Below, piece by piece: positions 44,015 to 56,631 of a stretch of DNA of 64,000 bases; the first letter of the stretch is position 1; each line of letters starts with the position of its first letter. The DNA comes from Lepidodermella squamata (lineage: Eukaryota; Gastrotricha), in assembly GCA_047495785.1 (NCBI GenBank), contig JBLDXI010000034.1:930001-994000 (forward strand), written 5' to 3'. A program made the position numbers and the translations under genes. Below the pieces are notes generated by a model. The model saw nothing but the letters and a program-made list of their open reading frames with translations. It was not told where the DNA came from and made no database searches.

Positions 44015-45223
44015 ATGGTCTGTGCAACCTGGGTTATTCTGAGCGTTAAAACCGTCAATTGTGCAGCCGGGCTCATCAATTTGATCCTGATATGCTGGAC
44101 AGCTTTCAGCTATGTAACAACGTCAACCTGCATCAACCAGTGCGTCTACGAGTACAAAGAAGCCCTGCAATACCCGACGTACGCGAAATTGGCCGAAATT
44201 AAAAACTCTGACGCAGGCCAACAATTCAGCGCATCAGGGCAAGCTGATAAGGTCGAAATAATCCTTCGACGAACCATAGGAACAGCAATCGATCCTCAGC
44301 CTGATTACGAAACTGGCTACAAAGCTGTGTTGACCCTTTACAATAACTGCAAGGACCCATGTGACGCTGCGATATTACCTATTCGAATACCAGTTGTAAC
44401 AAGCATCATCCATCTATGTCTTTGCGTTATTTTTCTACTTAAAATCTCATTTTACAGCAAAATTGAATATATAGTCCTTCTTATTCTCAATTTACTAGAC
44501 GGTGTTTGTTTGATCTTCTCGTCCTATTGTTTGATCTCACTTAAGATGAATAACAAGGAATATCACTATGGAATTCACGAGATTCAATACGTCTTCCCGA
44601 ATGGGCTTCCGATAGTTTCGTTTAATACCAGCCTTTATCTATCTCTAGTTTTCTCGGTTTTAACAATTATTTCTTTTCTTGTTCAAATGTCGCTAGCTCT
44701 CTGTAACCCTCGAATTACTGAGGTAAGTCAGACCGTTAAGGAGGAGTTTTTCGTCTATAGAATAGCTGCGTTGCAAGATAGGAAAAAGTCCGCCTTAATG
44801 AAATTTTTCAACTGCTTCTTCGCTTTGTTTAACTCGTTAAGCTGCGCCATGATTTGGTTTCACTCAATTTACGGCTTTCGGCTGGAACTCGGCGTGTTTG
44901 AACGGCAGCGAACAGCTCAGACGCAAATGTTGTGCCAATTCCCAATCTTCATCTGGCATTTAATCATGTGCTTCGGCGTGCTGCCGACATCGCATAGGTA
45001 TAAAAACATTTTTGAAGTGCGACTTGTGTTGGCTGTCTATGTGTTGGAATGCGTGGCCTTATTTGGCCTGTTCGTCGGCGTTTTGATGATTGCAGGCGAC
45101 GGTGGGCCGTTGTTACACTTTGAGGCTGCCCTTGCTTTAGGCAATCTTGTGTTTTGGGCTGTTGATTTTTTACTGCATTCTTTTCCTGGGCCGTGCTGTT
45201 CTAATACAACAGCGTGGCAGTGA
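44015..45223 (+). CDS. Multi-pass membrane protein of unknown family, member 3 (402 aa)
   Basis: Single exon, ATG after CTAATAA. About eight hydrophobic segments in the same order as members 1 and 2. The first extracellular loop is longer (residues about 38-118) and holds cysteine pairs (CINQC; CKDPC), as in member 2. Landmarks kept are LPIRIPVV before the second segment, FVYRIAALQ in the central loop, IWHLIMCFGVLPTSHRYK, and FWAVDFLLHSFPGPCC near the end. AATAAAG at 45262 is a likely polyadenylation signal. The family is probably a lineage-specific set of transporters, receptors or structural membrane proteins; the sequence does not say which. Confidence 0.8.
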   Translation: MVCATWVILSVKTVNCAAGLINLILICWTAFSYVTTSTCINQCVYEYKEALQYPTYAKLAEIKNSDAGQQFSASGQADKVEIILRRTIGTAIDPQPDYETGYKAVLTLYNNCKDPCDAAILPIRIPVVTSIIHLCLCVIFLLKISFYSKIEYIVLLILNLLDGVCLIFSSYCLISLKMNNKEYHYGIHEIQYVFPNGLPIVSFNTSLYLSLVFSVLTIISFLVQMSLALCNPRITEVSQTVKEEFFVYRIAALQDRKKSALMKFFNCFFALFNSLSCAMIWFHSIYGFRLELGVFERQRTAQTQMLCQFPIFIWHLIMCFGVLPTSHRYKNIFEVRLVLAVYVLECVALFGLFVGVLMIAGDGGPLLHFEAALALGNLVFWAVDFLLHSFPGPCCSNTTAWQ

Positions 45224-45918
45224 ATAGTCTATTTGATAATGCAATTGGAATCGTAAAATAGAATAAAGAGAACATTGAGTTAACAATCTTTAATTAATCT
45301 TTCTGTTGGCCCGAAAAAACGATAGGAGAATTTTTTGTTACTAATTTCGGGGCTGAAAATACCCTGAAATGATTCCTAATAGCTCGAGGATCCTACATCG
45401 GGCATCGGGCACTGAGGACGCGATTTTGCCAAAATAATGGCTATGGGCTATGGCTGTGTAGCCACTAAGTTTAGCGTTCCATTTAACCCTTTCATGGCCA
45501 TGAGAACGATTTCCGAGTTGTTAATTTCACAGTGCAATGCAATTTCAGCTTCATGACTTTTTGAACGCTCTTATAAGTAATATTATTTTTCGATGTTATT
45601 CTGTAAAGTCTCCGGGCAAAATTCACACTTGACACTTTATTCAAGTGTAAATGAAATAATGAAAAAAGAGCGCGTGAGAGAATAAAACAGCAATATGGCA
45701 GAGTTAGAACAGCTACAAAAATTATAACCTCTGTCCGACATTAGGACTTCTGGAAAGTGATATACAGCCGACGAGACAAATGAGATTTTGCCGGCAGTTA
45801 TCGAAGAGAGAGAATAAAATTTAGGCCATTTCGGAGAATAATCACCACTATTACTGATACTGCTATTACAATTAACGAGTTAGTATTCCTCGATTCGAAA
45901 ATGGCTTGCTGCAAGGCT
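45224..45918. other. Intergenic; right part duplicated at 57.36-57.86 kb
   Basis: From about 45700 the sequence (ACAGCTACAAAAATT, CTCTGTCCG) matches the DNA downstream of the second LamG-channel gene. A solo end of the GCGAAGTAGGAT repeat lies near 45390. Confidence 0.5.
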
Positions 45919-48900
45919 TTAGGCAGCAATATTGAAAGCCGCTACGACAGATTCGTAGTCCAAATCTATGCGAGGAATGATAATTATATGAACAAACAAG
46001 AATACTATGACGGCACATATCAGAGAGTAAATATCAATGGTACGAACCAAGCCGATTCTGCCATTAAAGTACCGCTTCTGAGGCCTGGTTGAGGCATTTG
46101 GATCATAGTAAGATGCAGCAATCCACAAAACCACCAGGTTGTAAATGGTCGCTGCGATGCAAAACCAAGTCAGACCCTGAACCAGCTTGCCGAGAAGAGT
46201 CTCATAAGGCTTTTTAGGAACTTCATTCAAAATCGCACTCTGCATGACAGTCATTGTTAGAAGAACGGTGACAGAAAATGTAGCACGATCTGTTGAATCA
46301 GGTGGCATCATGAATAAGAATAAATTTAAAGAGGCGAGGGTCGATGATGGAATGGCGAAATTTTTTATGTAATACCACGGATTCCTTCGTAAAACCACCG
46401 TGAATTTGAATGTAGAAACGAAGAAGCCTCGATAAAAATCTTTGCCAGTCGCATTCCCGGTCGAGACTATGGTCCAGCTGTCTCCGGATTGTGAATGCTT
46501 GAAATCGAATAGAAGGTCTTCCTCATCAACAAGCAATAGATTGATGTCTCGCTCAAGGGAGAATTCGAAACTGCAAATTTGGGTGTCGAATGGAAACAAA
46601 TGAAGGGATAGCTCGCAGCTTGCCTCGAATAGGCCTTCTTTTTGCCAGTAAAATTCGAACGTTCGATTAATTTTTGGCACCTTCGAAGACATCATCATTA
46701 AATAATCATCGTTGATGATCATGTTTCGCATTTGGAGGTTCGAGTTGGCTGCTGATAGAAAGCGGATCTTCGGTAGCCATAGATTGCTGAGATTGTCGAT
46801 GTAAATGATTTCGAAGTTTCTGCCAGTTGGGAGGGCAGGCGAAGAGAACCACGGGCATGTACTAACTCGCCAATAAAGAACCATCAGAGCTTTTACAGTT
46901 ATGATTTCGCCAACTGTATCTATCTCATTCAAACCCATTACTTGAAAGCCAACGTTCACCTTGAGAGGGGCATCGTAATTAGACAAGTTTTCGCCATTCC
47001 GAGGGACGTAAACTGAAGCGTTGAAGTGGTCACATCTTCGCTGAATAGCAGTCATGTTATCGATATAGTTGAATTGTGGGATTCCGAAGATTGGTACCAT
47101 TTGCTCTGCGATAGATTTGCCACTCGAGTAGACTGCATTCTGAGAGGCCAGACGGCCACATGAGTTGCTCAAGTTGAAGACTTCTTCAGGGCTCAAAGCC
47201 ACGTTGTAGAAATGAAAACAAGCAAATTGCGTGTCCGGATTTTCAACAACTAGCTGATTTTCTCGTCTGTAGCCAATACCTATTTCCAGCGAGAGTTGGT
47301 CCATCAAACCTCCACCGATTGGCATTGCCGCATGAAAACTGTCACTTGAGCTTGAGCATTTATCTGTCGAAAAAGGGGCGAAAAATCATTACGGAAATTA
47401 TTTAGCTCTCTTCCCCGTTTGCGCTAGTATTTGGCCTTTCCTATTACAGCGAATCCGAGTAATGGCACCATAGGGTCCCTACTGTAGTCGTTTTGAATAT
47501 TTTCGCTTAGACTCGTGAGCTGGGGGTAAGACTTGGACTGAATACCCCGGTGCTTCGCACACACAATAAGATAGGCCCTTCGCCCACTTCAAGCGGTCCT
47601 ACAAGCGATCCGAAAACCCCTCCCTTCAATTCAGCGAGGGTTAAAAGTTGGGATGATTATAGTGTTAGTTGATTGAAGGAATTCACCTTCTGATGTAAGT
47701 TCTAGCGCGTAGGTCACCGCAAGTGAATGTAAATTGCAGGTTTTTGCAACAACGTCCACCGTGATTGCGAAAAACATCCAAGTTTCAAGGTATTCATATT
47801 TCACAGCGTGCTGTCCATCATCCTTTTCCTCGTACATAAAATGTGTCAGTGATGATCCATTACTACTGGGAATGAGCATGACAACCGAGTGGTCATCATC
47901 GCTGTCTCTCAGATAGCAGAATACGGTTAGGAACCCAAGAATAGTAACAATTCCGCTCCCATCCGTGTTGTCGCCGCCCCCGTCTTTGCATGCCGTTAAC
48001 TTGATGTAAAATGCGAAGGTAAATGCAGATTGCGGCCGTGGCAGGCCGTCGTAGGCAACCACGCCACGAGCTGGATTGATGTCAAAATCGGTCATATTAA
48101 AGGCAATGCTGCCGTGCGCATACGGTCCTTCAAATTTTGTCTGCTTCGCATTGTAAGAGCTGGGCTGGCGAGGTAAAATGACGTTGCCATCCCCGTCCCA
48201 GCCGAGTAGATTCGAATCAAATGAAAGTGGCCAAAATCCGATGAGGTTCTCTGGGCGAGGGATCTCCGCCATGTCTATTCCACCGATTTCGCCTATCATT
48301 GCTTTAGCTGCGTTCCGGCACGGCGTGAGATACAACGCCTTCACCTCAGCCTCAGTTAAGGCGGCTTTGTAAAATGAAACACATGATACAGTATACGCTC
48401 CGTCTTCTTTTTCTCCAAACACAAATTCCCGCGACGTCTCATTGATGTATACTTTCATCGGAATTTTCACTTCTTTGCGTGTAAGCTTGTTAATAAGATT
48501 ATTCATTCGATAGAAAAAAGCGGTATTCGTCGGATTGTCGTAAGTGACAGCCATCATGTAGCCATCCGCGTAGAGAGATTCTGGAGCTTCTGAACGGTTG
48601 CCTTGCCAACTATTTGGGCTCTTTTGCAAATAAAGGCTATTGTAAACCATCCTGAATAAGCCTTCCAACGCAATTGTGCCGAATTCGTAGGCAGTGTGCA
48701 CCGAAACCGTGAACGATCTTGTAGTTTCAGGTATCGTATAACTTGCCAGTCTTGCTCCTCTTCCCTCGTAGTAACCAGTATTTCCCACATTGTTCCGGCG
48801 AAATTTAGCCTTACTGTTTGTTTGACGCGGTCGAAGTTCTTTGTTTGTTCGCGTGTACCCGGTGAGGCCGGAATAGGCGTCCATAGGCCAGAATGCGACC

Positions 48901-49420
48901 AGTTTGTCCAGGCGTGGTAGTTGAAGCTCTGAAACATCCAAGCAGGTAGTACCTGCAACTACACACCCAACTAAAAAACAGAGGTTACACTTCATAGCTG
49001 CAAATCGAATATTTATCGTGGAGAAACGAAAAATGAAGCGATAGAGCTACTCAACCACGTGCTGCTGCTTAATTTCCGGTGCAGTCCGGACCAGGAGAGC
49101 TGCATTTCAAGGCTACAACTGCGCAGACCTTCGCTGCGAAATGTTATACGCCCTTGCCAGAGATATCACGCCAACTTTCATGTTGGGCTTTAATTTCCTG
49201 TACGATCCGCCGAAAATCTTTTTAGCTGTAAACATTTGTTCGGCGCAGTTATTGTGATTTAGAAACACGTTTGAATCATAGGCACACAAAATGGATGCTT
49301 GCTAGCTTCTACGATGGAGAGACTCCGGTGCAATCATTGAAGTTGGGAAATATTTGCATACTTTTCAACATGTATGCGCTCTAACTTCCGGAAAAGTGCG
49401 AAAAGCCCTGTCGCTCACAA
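45700..49420. repeat. Segmental duplication unit containing LamG-channel copy 1 (partner about 57360-61300)
   Basis: The gene, its intron, the 3' flank and at least 300 bp upstream (to the ACACAAAATGGATGCTTG stretch near 49290) are repeated in the same orientation 11.7-12 kb to the right. Confidence 0.8.
45919..48995 (-). CDS. LamG-LamG-Cys-loop ligand-gated ion channel fusion, copy 1 (917 aa)
   Basis: Exons 48995..47687 and 47363..45919 are joined in phase 1 across a 323-nt intron; the join creates EDKCSSSSD and the tandem copy joins identically. Signal peptide MKCNLCFLVGCVVAG. Two LamG-like domains follow: residues about 25-230 (ends CVSFYKAALTEAEVKALYL) and about 245-515 (ends CFHFYNVALSPEEVFNL). 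Then comes a full pentameric receptor subunit: ligand-binding domain with WLPKIRF, a canonical 13-residue Cys-loop (CELSLHLFPFDTQIC), M1 from YYIKNFAIPS, M2 with TFSVTVLLTMTVMQSAIL, M3, an M3-M4 loop of about 50 residues, and M4 in IDIYSLICAVIVFLFV. No PAR motif precedes M2, so the usual anion-channel signature is absent. LamG domains bind glycans, lipids or proteins, suggesting a channel that senses or is anchored by extracellular ligands. Confidence 0.9.
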
Positions 49421-49598
49421 AATAAATGTTTTCAAGCTTGTATCTCTGCGAGTATAGCTGCTTTGAAATTCACGTTGAAGATACACAATCAAAATCGAAA
49501 TGTTCCTATTTTCTGAGTCAACTCCTGCAACGCTAGGGGTGTTTTTTTTTATTCGACCCGGCTTTCCCGCGCCCGCACTGCCCGCACACGTTAATTTA

Positions 49599-50025
49599 CC
49601 GTACTGCCCGAAATGTTGGGCCTGTCCTTTATTTTTTTCAAAACAAGTCGAAACCTCGTCTTATATTTGAGACCGCCCTTTATTTGAGGTCTGACCTTTA
49701 TTATTTCGAACCCTTCTCAACTCATCACATTTCGCTATACAACGCTTGCAGTCCCTATGAGTTGGCCTCTAAAAAGATCAGCATATGCTCGGTTTTTTAA
49801 CCCGAGAAGGCGATCGATGCGATGAAGTAGTAGAATCCGAATTCCTTTAAACTATTTCGAAATTAATTGGAAATTTACCAAAATATATCAAAATGATGAT
49901 ACACGCGTGGGCGACCTGACCATTATTTGAGGCCTGACCTTTATTATTTCGAATGACCCTTGGACCCCGTCTTATATTTGAGGCCGACTCTTATACGAGG
50001 CTGACTAACTTTTCGGGCAGTACGG
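49599..50025. mobile_element. TA-flanked miniature transposon (Tc1/mariner type), 427 bp
   Basis: Ends CCGTACTGCCCGAAA and TTTCGGGCAGTACGG are perfect 15-bp inverted repeats, each flanked by TA. The interior has repeated TTTATTTGAGG/CTTATATTTGAGGCC segments common in pogo-like elements, and no transposase. Confidence 0.82.
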
Positions 50026-50699
50026 TATTCAACCCAGACAGCCCGAACATACAAGGACGCCCGAACACATTTTTCTATCTACCCATCTAGCTCGCACTCT
50101 ACACATCGCCCATAACGCCCGGCCTCTCAAGACCGGGTAGCTGCGGGAAAAGTGATCACGCACGCCATTCGTAGCTGCAAAAATTGCAAAAACACTAAAT
50201 TTAAGTGATCAAGTAGTGCAATGATTTTATTTCTGCTGCTGAATACTGTATACGTACTAATTTTCGCGGTGATCTCGAATTCGCGAATTGCCCAAAAATG
50301 ACCCTTTTTTATTTTCGCCAAATTTTAAATCCGCGAGCGCGATCTTGGATAATTGCGTGATAAAACAGTAATTTTCGCAAAAATCTTGAATTCGCGAGGA
50401 TACCGCGATCTCGATAAAAGTTATATGCCTTTCGCGTAAAATTCGAATAATATTTTCTCTTGATTTGTGAGCATAAGCATAAATCAGCTATCGCAATAAA
50501 AAATCGCGAAAGTAAGAGTTTTTAGCACCAGATCCCGAATGCATGTTTTTACTCGCCCGTATTTCCCAGCTCGCCCGCGTAGATGATGATTTCATAAAAA
50601 AAATGAAATCGGCCCGCCCGCAAAGCCCGGATTTTTTATTGCTCGCCCGTACAATCCGTCGGGTCTCACGCCGACGCTAATCGCTAGTAATAAAGGTGC
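50026..50699. other. Intergenic
   Basis: Contains several TCGCCCG-type short words and no recognised gene. Confidence 0.35.
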
Positions 50700-51125
50700 G
50701 GATCATCTTGTCTATCGAGCTTATGAATACCGAACGAAAGCCATACGAAGCAAGTCACAGAAGGACACGGGCAATAACACCATAACCCGGTGGCTGAAGA
50801 AGGTTGGTCGGAGCATGGGCATGAAGCAGACCAACGATAAATCGAGTGGGCGCTCAGTGCGTGGCAATTTCAAACAACGCGCTGCGACTAGCCGAGACAA
50901 GCTGCGTGAAGTGCGTACTGGTGTGATAAGCGGCGTAAGCCTAGGTGTAATTGTTGCTATTGGTTCAGAAAGAGCAACTCAACGTCTTTGTGAGCGTGTG
51001 CGAGCTAAGATTAATCCGCTGCCTGGCGCGTCGGTGTCAATGGCTGATATTGACTTGGAGTCTGTTCCGCACTTATTAAAGACAACCCGCGGCGAAGACT
51101 TCGTGTTATTCGACGCAAAGGACGA
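50700..51125 (+). pseudogene. Mutator-like (MULE) transposase relic, 5' fragment
   Basis: The frame ending at the insertion reads ...VPHLLKTTRGEDFVLFDAKDD. The EDFVLFDAKDD end resembles the segment just before the catalytic domain in animal MULE proteins (FLLFDxGxDDPxRI). Upstream the frame continues without an ATG into AYEYRTKAIRSK. It breaks at 51126 where the 5.5-kb element starts; the matching continuation is found at 56632. Confidence 0.55.
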
Positions 51126-54100
51126 CCCAGACCGTCACGGCGAAGGGTGAACAACGGTGAACAAACGGGGGTGAACAAAGGGGTGAAATCGATTAGTTCA
51201 CCGTTGTTCACGCCTCCAACTGGGCGGGGAAATGTTCACTTTTGTTCGGCGGACACCACTCTTCTCCGTTGTTCACCGCTGATGACAAATTTGGTCGCCG
51301 CTGTTCATGCGCCACGTTTACACTGTTCAGCGTTGTTCATGCTTATTTTAAGCACTGTTCATCCTTGTTCCTGCCTCTTTTCACCACTGTTCACCCTTGT
51401 TCATGCTTATTTTATGCACTGTTCACCCTTGTTCATGCTTTGATACAGCACTGTTCAGGCTTGTTCATGCCTCTATTCATCATTGTTCAGCGTTGTTCTT
51501 GCGTCTACAGAGAAATTTTCACCCTAGTTCAGCGCCGAACCCGAAACACGAAATATTCATTTCAAATTAGTTTCATTTTATTTGTTCAATTATCGCAAAT
51601 TTATCACAATGTAAGGCTCTTTATAACCACAAATTAAGTTAAGTATCAATAGTCACACAAATTGCACACGAAAATAAAATCGTTCCAATGGCAGCTAACC
51701 ACTGCCGAATTCATTGCACCGAATTTTTGCCTCCAGCACCAGGGGCCCAGAGCTCGATTGAAGTGTTAGATCAACATCGGCAACTGCCCTACACAGGCTG
51801 GACAGGCGTGAAGCTGTTCTGGAAGATACAAAACATATTTAAAATTAGTTATTTAATTCAAATTCAACACAAAATTTCAATTTATAATTAATCATCAGAG
51901 TTTACCTGATTTTGAAGCTCAAGTCCTCGGCTGCCTTGCGTTTATTATTCGCCGCACGATTTCTCAAAATATCAAACCACGCTGAATAAATAATAAATAA
52001 AAAATAAGAAAATGATTAATTGAAAGATTTAATTATAGAAGAAGTAGAGGCTTTGACTTGCTTAATAGTTGAGCCGCTTCGTAAAATCCTAATTGAGAAT
52101 AAAATTGGAATGACCTTATTAATAGTAAAGAAAAGGCTATTACCGATCAGGATTCTCAGCGGTCGACTTGTCCCAAGTTAATACATTGCGAGAGAAATTG
52201 TGCCAAAACTTATTCGATAAAATGGCCTGCTTTCTAGAAGTAAAAAAGCGAGACTGAAAGACAAATTTCCTCACTCCTAGACGTCGTCATTCTGGTTACA
52301 TAACAAAGAAAGCCTATTGCGTAACAATCGCGCACCATGACGCAACACAGAAACGCGACCTCGAAAACTAGGTCAATAATTTAAACCGAATATTTAATCA
52401 AGTTTTTATTGTTTTTTTGTATCAACGCAACGTGAATCATCAAAGTTTCTAGAAAATTACAGTGCTTCAATTCATTTTTAATTTTTCTAAATTGTTGCTT
52501 AACATTTCAAGATGACAGGGCCCTGCTGGAATTAGTCCAGATTTTTCTAAATAAATCTGCCCGATAATTTTTTGAGAGAAATATCAGGAAAAAACCAGCC
52601 GATGTATTATAGAAAAATGTAGAGATCAATTGTCGAAAGTCGATCACGGTGATTTCCCTGGGAATAGGCTCATCCAGGTTTTTACAGTTTATTCATTCTT
52701 TATTTTTGAAACCTCGAAGAGCTACACAGTCTTGATTGGATCCTGCTCCTCCCTTCGGTCGTAGTAGGAGCGCCGGGTGAAACCCAGAACTAGAAATTAC
52801 GGACATGCTTTCCTTCAGCTGTCGTAATGATGGATATAAATAGTAAAAAAGACCAGTCGCCGCTATACATGTAGCTATATATGTATTACAGCTCTTCGCA
52901 TTGGCGCGCGCATGCGCATATACCGCTATATCTGTAGCAGACTGGTTACGACTGTGTTCAATTCTGATCTGAACACTTTAACTCCAAAATCAAGCGTTCC
53001 GAGCTCCAGGATTTAGATCCCCAAATTGGATCCAGATTTGGATCCGTATGCTGGCTCTAAGAGTGAGATTCAAGGTCTACATTGGCACATTAGAAGACCC
53101 TCATAAGAAACGGGCGTCAGTTGCGCCATCTCGCATTATGCATTGTTCGCGCGCACCGGGGCTTGTTGTCCCTAGCTGTAGCGTTTCTGGCGCGATATTT
53201 TTACAGGAGGTTCATGTCAATGGTCCCGGAATGAATTCATAGTCTCGGCCCTCGGCCTGGTTCGTCGATTTTTGATTTTTTAGAATTCAGATACCCTTAA
53301 AATGTTGGTATTTTTGGACATCCAAAACTGCATTCTATTGCTTTTTCTTGCTTTGCACCAGCGTATTGAGCGTGAAGACGTATATCATGCATAACTAACA
53401 TATGTCGGAATCACGGGGTGTTCTTCCCACCCCTTAATCTAAACATCGTCCTTTTTTAATTATTACTCACGGTTTTCATCTGATGGTGTTTTGTTCCTAG
53501 CCGCCTAAAGAAGCTACCAACCAGGGCTGGAAAAGGTGTCCCACCACTTCCCTCAGGTATTAGCGGTAGCGGAAGATTCGGATAATTCTGAAATTTTCAA
53601 TTTTTCTACGACTTCCCTCAGTGCTTGAAAAAACTCATGAATGAACGTCAAATTTTCCCGAGATTTCGGATCTCAATCTTAAGTAGGAACAATTTGGGCA
53701 GGTGGCAAGGCTTCCAGAGAGAAGAATGCTATCGCCAAAAAACTTCGAATTCAGAATCAGCGCGACATTTTGAGCAGAGATATGTGTTGCACGACCGATT
53801 AACGGTTAATGGCATTATTCGAGCAATACGATAAGATAAAATGGCGACTGATAAAGAGAAATGTTCAAAGTACGGGATTGATATTACTGCAGAAATAGAA
53901 CGACTTTTCCAAAAAGGAGTCGTTAGTAAGGAATAATTTCGTTTTCTGTGGATTCAACTTATCCATTTCAATCCTTGGAGAGATATAATTTGCTTTCTTT
54001 AAATTATTTCACTTAGGAAATGACCAAAAAAACCAGACCTTCACTAGGGAAAAACTGGGATTAAAATGGGATTACGCTGAAATAAAGGAATGGAAGTTAC

Positions 54101-56631
54101 TAATGCAGCGAGGCGCTTTGTGCCAGAACCCTTCGGACGACCTCTGCACAGCGAGGAAAGTAGCACCAGGGACGCCAGGGACAACGAGAGTAGTACCAGG
54201 GACGCGTACCTGGTAGGTTTGAGGGTCAAGGTGTCCCCGCCAGGGAAGCTGAAATCCCCGGCAGGTTGGCTGGCGGAGCGTAGTTGTATCGCAAAATGAG
54301 GGTAAGGCTAATTTCAGTCTTATTTACGGCAAAATATCTTTAGCTAAGTTCGCTTCGCTCGCTGTAATCACAGCGTATGCTGTTTTGAAATTTGCGCACG
54401 ACTTACTGAGTAGATCAGAAGTATTAGCTTAGTTGAATACTTTATTCGTAAACAACTTGGAAAAATGCAGTTTATTCATCAAAAGGCGATAGAATTCAAG
54501 TATTTTATAGGTGAACCAAATCGTAAGGTCGATTTTGAGTTTAATTTTTGAAGTTGTACGAGATTTGTACGAGAGTTGTACGAGAAAATAGCGTCAACTA
54601 AAGCTCGCAAAACACAAAGTTGATTACAATTTGAAGTTCTCTATCAAACGACCATTTTCGGCCAATCGGGGGCGAAAATTGAGGGGGGAAATGAAATAAG
54701 AACCGTTTAAATAAGAAATCTTTTGAAAAGGCGTTATCGGACAAATTTCCTCGAATGGAATTCGGTCAATAAAGCGCCCTCAACAGAGCAAATGAATGTA
54801 ACACCCACCAAAAAGTTCTCATATAAAATAGGTAAGCATGATCTAAAATTGCTTATTGAAAGTTGTCGAGGGATGTGCGGTGAAGCCGCAAGTTTTGAAT
54901 AATCGTACAACTTATTTTTAGGAATCTGTGACTTGGATCCGTCACGGACCATCACTTAGCAAACTCTTTCTGGCAGGGGCGATGATCATGATGGATGCAA
55001 AAATGCCAGTTCTTTTGAAAAACGAGAATTTTTAATAAAAATCGCAAAGAGCATTTTCGCCACCTTCGCGCAAATCCCATTCTAATGAGAATTTCAGGAA
55101 AGTTTAACAAAGACTAAATCTGTCGACTGATGGAAATCGCTTAAAAAACTCCTTGTTCCGGAATAATACGGGTCAAAAAAATGTTCTTATTTTATTTGTA
55201 GCTTAGAGTATAAATACGTGAACGTGAAGGCGAAGCGAGACAATTTATTTAGAAATCGGCGAAGGTAACGATATGTGAGGAATGATAATCTCATTTAAAA
55301 ACGTGGAGATCATAATGTAATACAGTGGATGAGATTCAGGATAAAATGAACAGTGACCCATCTTTTCAGCTTTAGCGCGGATAGGGCGTATATTTTCATA
55401 TTGCCCCAGCCCCCACATCCCTGGTAATGCTATTTTTGAAATGGCAAGTTTCCGAAATAATAAGACAATAAGACGGCGAGCCTTTCAGTCACTTATGTTC
55501 TTTTTGAATTCAAATTAATCAGTAATCAGTATTTTTACCACATAATAAGCTAATAACAACGATTAGCCGCGCCGACTTATGTTTATTAATAAAATTTCTA
55601 CTATGATGGCAGAGCGCATATTTGCTACCAATATTTTTGCTTGCGTTCTTTTCAGAAGAAATTTCATGGAATTTTGATCACGGATAAGATCTATCAATTA
55701 CTAAAAACCGCATCGAAAAATTCCTGATTGTTCTCGAGTAATCGGAAGAATTCGGAGAAATAAATGTGCCTCTACTCATCGCTATTTATTTTTCTTGTGC
55801 GCACACGGCATTTATTGAAGGTGTGCGGGTCAAGTGCGCGCGTGCGCGGCTTCAGACAAGCGGACGGACGGACAGACGGACAGACAGACGGACGGACAGA
55901 CGGACGGACAGACGGACGGACATTTCTGACTGTATAGTACCGGGTTTCACCCGGCATTAATTTCGCCGTGAGATGTCGCCTTGATGCTGAGAAATAGCAA
56001 AAAATCTCGAAATCTCGAAAAAACAGATGAAAAACCATGATAATAGCAAAACGCTGACGATCAAGTATACAACAAATGGGTTATATTTCACCACCGAAAT
56101 GCGACGCTGAACAAGGTAAAAGCAGGTATTTTGCGCTTACTGAAAGCAAAGCGTCGTCTGCAAATATCCCAGCCCGGTACGAAGATAGGCGATTGAAGGG
56201 TGAAATAATGTTCACCCTTGTTCATCGAAATTCCTGAGAACAGCGGTGAACAACTGTCTATAAAATATTGGGTTAAACATGTTATCACTGTTTTTAGCGA
56301 AGCCGTTGTTATTCCTTGTTCGCCTGCCGTCTGAAGGTGAACAAGGATGAACAAATTTTGTTCACCCTTGTTCACGAATGAGATGAAAATTTGGTTTTCA
56401 TTTTTTTAGCTTTTTCACCTAATCCGTTGTTCCTCATTGTGTCGTCTGTTGAGTGAACAACGATGAACACCCAAGTCGTCACATCTGTTACCCATGAACA
56501 CTAGCGAACAAATTGTTCACCCCTGTTCTCCTTTTTCTCATAAAAACGGCTAAATGTTCGCCGTTGTTCACCGCGTTTTCGTGCCAAAACTCACTGTTTA
56601 TCGTTGTTCTCCTATGCCGTGCCGGTCTGGG
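51126..56631. mobile_element. 5.5-kb element with inverted ends and GTTCACC/TTGTTCA subterminal arrays, no recognised protein
   Basis: The left end CCCAGACCGTCACGGCG and right end TGCCGTGCCGGTCTGGG are inverted repeats (2 mismatches in 17). Both ends carry several hundred bases of short repeated words (TTGTTCACC, CCTTGTTCATG and their complements): about 51143-51540 on the left and 56200-56610 on the right. Flanks AAGGACGA and GAGGACTG could be a worn 8-bp target duplication. The interior, 51540-56190, has only short open frames, several microsatellite-like stretches and no known transposase, so it is non-autonomous or of an unrecognised type. Confidence 0.65.
55860..55921. repeat. GGACGGACAGAC microsatellite
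   Basis: About five to six units of a 12-bp word, inside the 5.5-kb element. Confidence 0.85.

Noticed and set aside
50815-51150. Separate 111-aa gene
   Set aside because: The frame runs on upstream without an ATG and matches a MULE segment; its last codons lie in the inserted element.
55766-56038. Open frames of TDRRTDRR / SVRPSVRP type
   Set aside because: Translations of the GGACGGACAGAC microsatellite.
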